Shown piece after piece: positions 61,302 through 64,000 of a stretch of 64,000 bases of DNA (the first letter of the stretch is position 1; each line of letters opens with the position of its first letter). Origin of the DNA: Aeribacillus composti. Its GTDB lineage: Bacteria; Bacillota; Bacilli; Bacillales; Aeribacillaceae. The stretch is from positions 1-64,000 of the forward strand of contig NZ_VISS01000006.1 of NCBI RefSeq assembly GCF_007827555.1, given 5' to 3'. Below the pieces are notes generated by a model. It saw only the letters and a program-made list of their open reading frames with translations, was not told where the DNA came from and ran no database searches. Both the position numbers and the translations under genes were made by a program.

Positions 61302-62603
61302 GGTTCTATGTCAATTATTGGGTGTACTTGATGTGAAGAGCACCTCTTTTATATGTATGAAAGTTAGATAAGTGAGCATAATATCTTATTTCTGAGTCGA
61401 TCAAAGTTGCGAATACCATAAGAAATTCGTTTCATCACTTTAATTTTATTGTCAATCCCTTCTAAATAACCGTTGGTGTAGGGATAAATAAATGAATGGA
61501 TAATTTCTTTTTCCCAGCTTTTAAAGATTCGTTTCTCATTCAGTCCCGATTTATCAATAGCTTAATACAGCAGTTCTAAGTTTGACCTTGCATTTCGCTC
61601 ATTATTTTGTGTCATCTATTTTTTAAAGACTTCTATCACTTGGTAAGCTTTCCTTAAATCGGGGGCAACTCTAAATAATATTGAGAGTTCCTGTTTACGT
61701 GTGATGAGCTTCTTTTTCGATTTATGGAAGAGAAACCGCAACTTTTTCATCGAGTTTCGATCTTTGTCTTGGTTCGAGTGCCCAAAAGTTTTGGCGCGCA
61801 TAATGGAATTGGTCCACGATGATAATCGAATTTTGAAAGAGTTGTTGGGCCAAAATTTTATACGGCTGCCACATATCCATGACTACCATTTGAATACGAT
61901 AAATCGGTAAAGAGCGAAAATAATCTTTTAACTTGGACCAACTTTCAGTCTTGAATGACATCCAATACCTTGTAGCCTTGAGGGTCACCAATGACACATT
62001 GATATGTTCCTTTTTCGGTTGTCCACTTGATCTCATCAAGGGCTAAAATTCGTGGTAATGAGTGGCTTTCATAAGTATCATAACGGTCAAAATATCGAAT
62101 AACCGTTGAGTATCATCATCCAATATCTTTAGACACTTCCTTAAAATTGGCCGTTCTCCTTTTGATAAGAAGAGCTTGAAGGACAAATTTCGTATGACGC
62201 TGATAACGCCCTAAAAGGCATATAATTCAAAGAAACGTTTTCCGCAAGATGTACATTTATAACGACGCTTTTTCAGAATGAGGTACGCATACATTCCACG
62301 AAACTTGATATCTCGAATCTTCTGCAGACATAATCATGAATGGATCTTGCCTCTTCCAGCATTGAGGGCCATGTTGATAACAAGGTTTGGTTTCGAGAAA
62401 AATTCAAGGTGCGTATCTGTCTCCACAATCTTTGACGCCATTACATTTTCCAATCCAATCAGCTCTGGGATGCAAATAGTCTTGCATTTACGAAGTCTCC
62501 TTTTTAATGAGGTTTTGCCACTTTCATTATAAAAGAGAGCATTTCGTAAATGCTTTTTTATTTTTTAAGAAATTTCTTCTACCTCAACATTTGGTATAGA
62601 ACC
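61302..62603 (-). mobile_element. ISL3-family insertion sequence, decayed
   Basis: Ends GGTTCTATGTCAA (61302) and, inverted, GGTTCTATACCAA (to 62603) agree in most positions. The flanks CCTTTAAC (61294-61301) and CTTTTAAC (62604-62611) match in seven of eight bases, the 8-bp target duplication expected for ISL3. The length of 1.3 kb is normal for the family. The transposase inside is broken. Confidence 0.7.
61380..62520 (-). pseudogene. ISL3-family transposase, multiply frameshifted
   Basis: Read on the minus strand in changing frames: a zinc-ribbon-like region near 62240-62450, a central DDE part (YRIQMVVMDMWQPYKILAQQ; IIIVDQFHYARQNFWALEPR, around 61722-62039) and the C-terminal EGIDNKIKVMKRISYGIRNF (around 61410-61480) that defines ISL3. 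Several stops and shifts make it inactive. Confidence 0.75.
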
Positions 62604-62611
62604 CTTTTAAC

Positions 62612-63068
62612 CCAAATGTTTGTTTTTATTTAGAAACAACATAATCGCAATTAAAAAAAGTAAACGTAAAAGTCCAATTTTAAATCAAATTCATTTGCAA
62701 ATGCATGAAAATACAAAATATTAATAAGGGAAAGCTCCATTCCGAAGAAATGACTAGAAAACATGTTTCCCCTATTCAGAATCATTTTACATCACTAAGT
62801 CGAACCATGTCTACTTATGCCGAATAAATCTTTGGCTATTCATACTTATTATATTCTCTTCTAAAAGCTGCTACCCCTTTTTTATTAATTCAAAATTAAC
62901 GTTTTCTGCTCGTCAAGCTAAATGGGGGAAAATGGAGAAAAATTTCGTTGAAATTGCCGTATTGCTTTTTTATTAACTACCGGCAATTAATCGGCATAAA
63001 TCCAGGTAAAGAGGCTGTAAACATTTAAGGGATTCGGAGATTTAAACTGCATGGAAAGCCGAAAAAAG
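62612..63068. other. Intergenic region beyond the ISL3 element
   Basis: About 450 A+T-rich bases. It may hold the original sinR promoter, now 1.3 kb away. I looked for sinI and did not find it; the longest minus-strand frame (MFSSHFFGMELSL...) is not SinI-like. Confidence 0.45.
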
Positions 63069-63416
63069 CTACTTTTTCCGTTTTTGCTTCTCTTTAAATG
63101 TTTTAAAAACATCTCGTGTTTGCTTCATATATTTATAAATGCTGTAAGGCTTTTTTATGATCCGGATCGGAAGGGAAAGCAAAAATTTACTGAGGTCATT
63201 CCGGTATTCTTCTGTAATCTCAGCTGGTTTATGAACAATTTTTTCATACACCTCATGGTAAAATTCGTTTAATAAGTCAATCTTTATTTCAACTGAGTGA
63301 TGGCAGTTTGCACATTCAATCCTTGAAATTTTATCGTTAATGTAAGTAATGATATGATCTTGCTCCTCATTGCAATGAATGCAAAACAACGTTGCTTCCA
63401 TTTCTTTTATTTCCAT
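63069..63416 (-). CDS. Zinc-ribbon protein of unknown function ('bh protein'-like)
   Basis: A 115-aa protein with paired cysteines FCIHCNEEQDH and IECANCHHSVEI forming an N-terminal zinc ribbon, followed by a helical, basic C-terminal half ending in KTFKEKQKRKK. AGAGGTGAAGAA-like sequence precedes the start. Similar short proteins are conserved in Bacillus but have no assigned role. It is divergently placed from the dehydrogenase-like gene at 63752. Confidence 0.7.
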   Translation of the reverse strand: MEIKEMEATLFCIHCNEEQDHIITYINDKISRIECANCHHSVEIKIDLLNEFYHEVYEKIVHKPAEITEEYRNDLSKFLLSLPIRIIKKPYSIYKYMKQTRDVFKTFKEKQKRKK

Positions 63417-63625
63417 GTTTCTTCACCTCTTTTTATGAAGGATGAAATTCCCAAGATCTTTCTCTACACTAAGTATATTATTCAAACCTGCATTCATTTC
63501 CTTCTATAAAAATGTTTCCAACGCCAACAATTGATAAAACATCTTCGACGATTTAAATCATTATAACCAAATTTTAATATGTATTTCAAAGTATAAAAAG
63601 TTTGAAAAATACTTTCAAGAATTTA

Positions 63626-63653
63626 TTGACTTTTTAAACATCTGGAATATAAT
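63626..63653 (+). promoter_or_regulatory. SigA promoter of the gene at 63752
   Basis: TTGACT (63626-63631), 16-base spacer, TATAAT (63648-63653). Two operator-like repeats follow downstream. Confidence 0.7.
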
Positions 63654-63669
63654 AATGATTACAAACGAT

Positions 63670-63700
63670 TAACAAATGTTATAAGTCGTAACAAATGTTA
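63670..63700 (+). promoter_or_regulatory. Tandem operator repeats
   Basis: TAACAAATGTTA occurs at 63670-63681 and 63689-63700, 19 bases apart; each copy is an inverted repeat TAACA/TGTTA. Lying just after the transcription start of the downstream gene, they look like a repressor site. Confidence 0.6.
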
Positions 63701-63751
63701 CAGGAAACGTGCACATACGACGAAAAAAATTGCCTAGAAGGAGCTGGAAAC

Positions 63752-64000
63752 ATGTCTATTTATCAAGAATTGCTTTCACGGGAACGTGACGGCCAGCCAA
63801 TTAAAGTAGGTGTTGTTGGTGCAGGTCAAATGGGATTCGGTCTGATTTCCCAAATCTCACGCATACCTGGCATGGAAGTCAGAGGGATTTGTGATGTCAA
63901 TATTGAAGCGGCAGAAAGAGCTAGCAGCTATTATCAATCGAAATTAACGAAAAAACATCCTGTTCTTGTCAGCAGTGATTACCGAAAAGTGATTCAATCT
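63752..64000 (+). CDS. Gfo/Idh/homoserine dehydrogenase-like oxidoreductase, N-terminal part
   Basis: Partial gene, cut by the window end after 83 codons. AGAAGGAG precedes the ATG. The N-terminus carries an NAD(P)-binding Rossmann motif, IKVGVVGAGQMGFGLISQIS, and then MEVRGICDVNIEAAERAS. The layout resembles SAF-domain homoserine dehydrogenase-like proteins found in Bacillus next to sugar-acid or polysaccharide genes. The full family assignment needs the remaining part of the gene. Confidence 0.7.
   Translation, partial: MSIYQELLSRERDGQPIKVGVVGAGQMGFGLISQISRIPGMEVRGICDVNIEAAERASSYYQSKLTKKHPVLVSSDYRKVIQS

Noticed and set aside
62612..63068. sinI upstream of sinR beyond the ISL3 element
   Set aside because: No frame carries the SinI dimer helix; the longest minus frame is phenylalanine-rich and unlike SinI.

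Overview
The window looks like a low-GC chromosome segment of an endospore-forming Bacillaceae (Bacillus in the broad sense). Signs are AGGAGG-type ribosome binding sites, cre-like sites, a SinR-type biofilm regulator, a camelysin/TasA-SipW matrix cluster, B. subtilis-type MntABCD-MntR, and a class D sortase next to a matching surface protein. No rRNA, tRNA, CRISPR array or prophage was seen. I do not assign a species.

Layout. (1) 176-1950: phosphonate-type permease and PHP-domain phosphoesterase. (2) 2770-6028: membrane protein, ABC ATPase, SpoIIM/DUF95 protein (one-base frameshift) and small membrane protein, the gene set used to mature and export circular bacteriocins, but with no precursor. 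(3) 6584-7789: acquired-looking beta-lactamase-fold esterase. (4) 8345-14053: a tandem PhoP box followed by sugar-phosphate isomerase-like protein, SurE and a complete ABC transporter of the 2-aminoethylphosphonate/iron type. (5) 15070-18439: a second bacteriocin-type locus with a decayed circularin/uberolysin-like precursor and a decayed DUF95 gene, but intact transporter and immunity-like genes. (6) 19488-22961: EamA exporter, MocR regulator, AEC transporter. (7) 23689-27005: IclR regulator, XdhC, then IS982 and IS30 wreckage. (8) 27391-32455, minus strand: AraC regulator and an L-tartrate-type dehydratase operon with a DASS transporter and an FAH-family enzyme. (9) 32772-45796: three-subunit molybdenum hydroxylase with a lactonase-like and a VOC protein, an acetoin/2-oxoacid dehydrogenase (E1a, E1b, E2), then moaA, moeA and mocA. 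(10) 46719-50764: mntABCD and mntR. (11) 50906-57532: LPXT-type surface protein with sortase D, amino acid permease, class A PBP. (12) 57883-61279: calY, DUF4047-like, sipW, LPNTA-anchored protein, zinc ribbon, sinR. (13) 61302-62603: decayed ISL3 element; then a zinc-ribbon gene and the start of a Gfo/Idh/homoserine dehydrogenase-like gene cut by the window edge.

How the genes fit together. Regions 1 and 4 look like phosphate-starvation scavenging of an organophosphorus compound: uptake, then phosphoester cleavage. Regions 7 and 9 form a molybdenum hydroxylase programme: MocA supplies a cytosine dinucleotide cofactor, XdhC inserts it and moaA/moeA build the pterin. Region 8 would turn tartrate into oxaloacetate. 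Regions 11 and 12 share a sortase D/LPXTA theme. SinR probably represses calY through a palindrome at the calY promoter, while an ISL3 insertion sits directly upstream of sinR's ribosome binding site.

The most unusual content is the pair of circular-bacteriocin-type maturation clusters on either side of the Pho-controlled operon, one with a fossil precursor and one with none.
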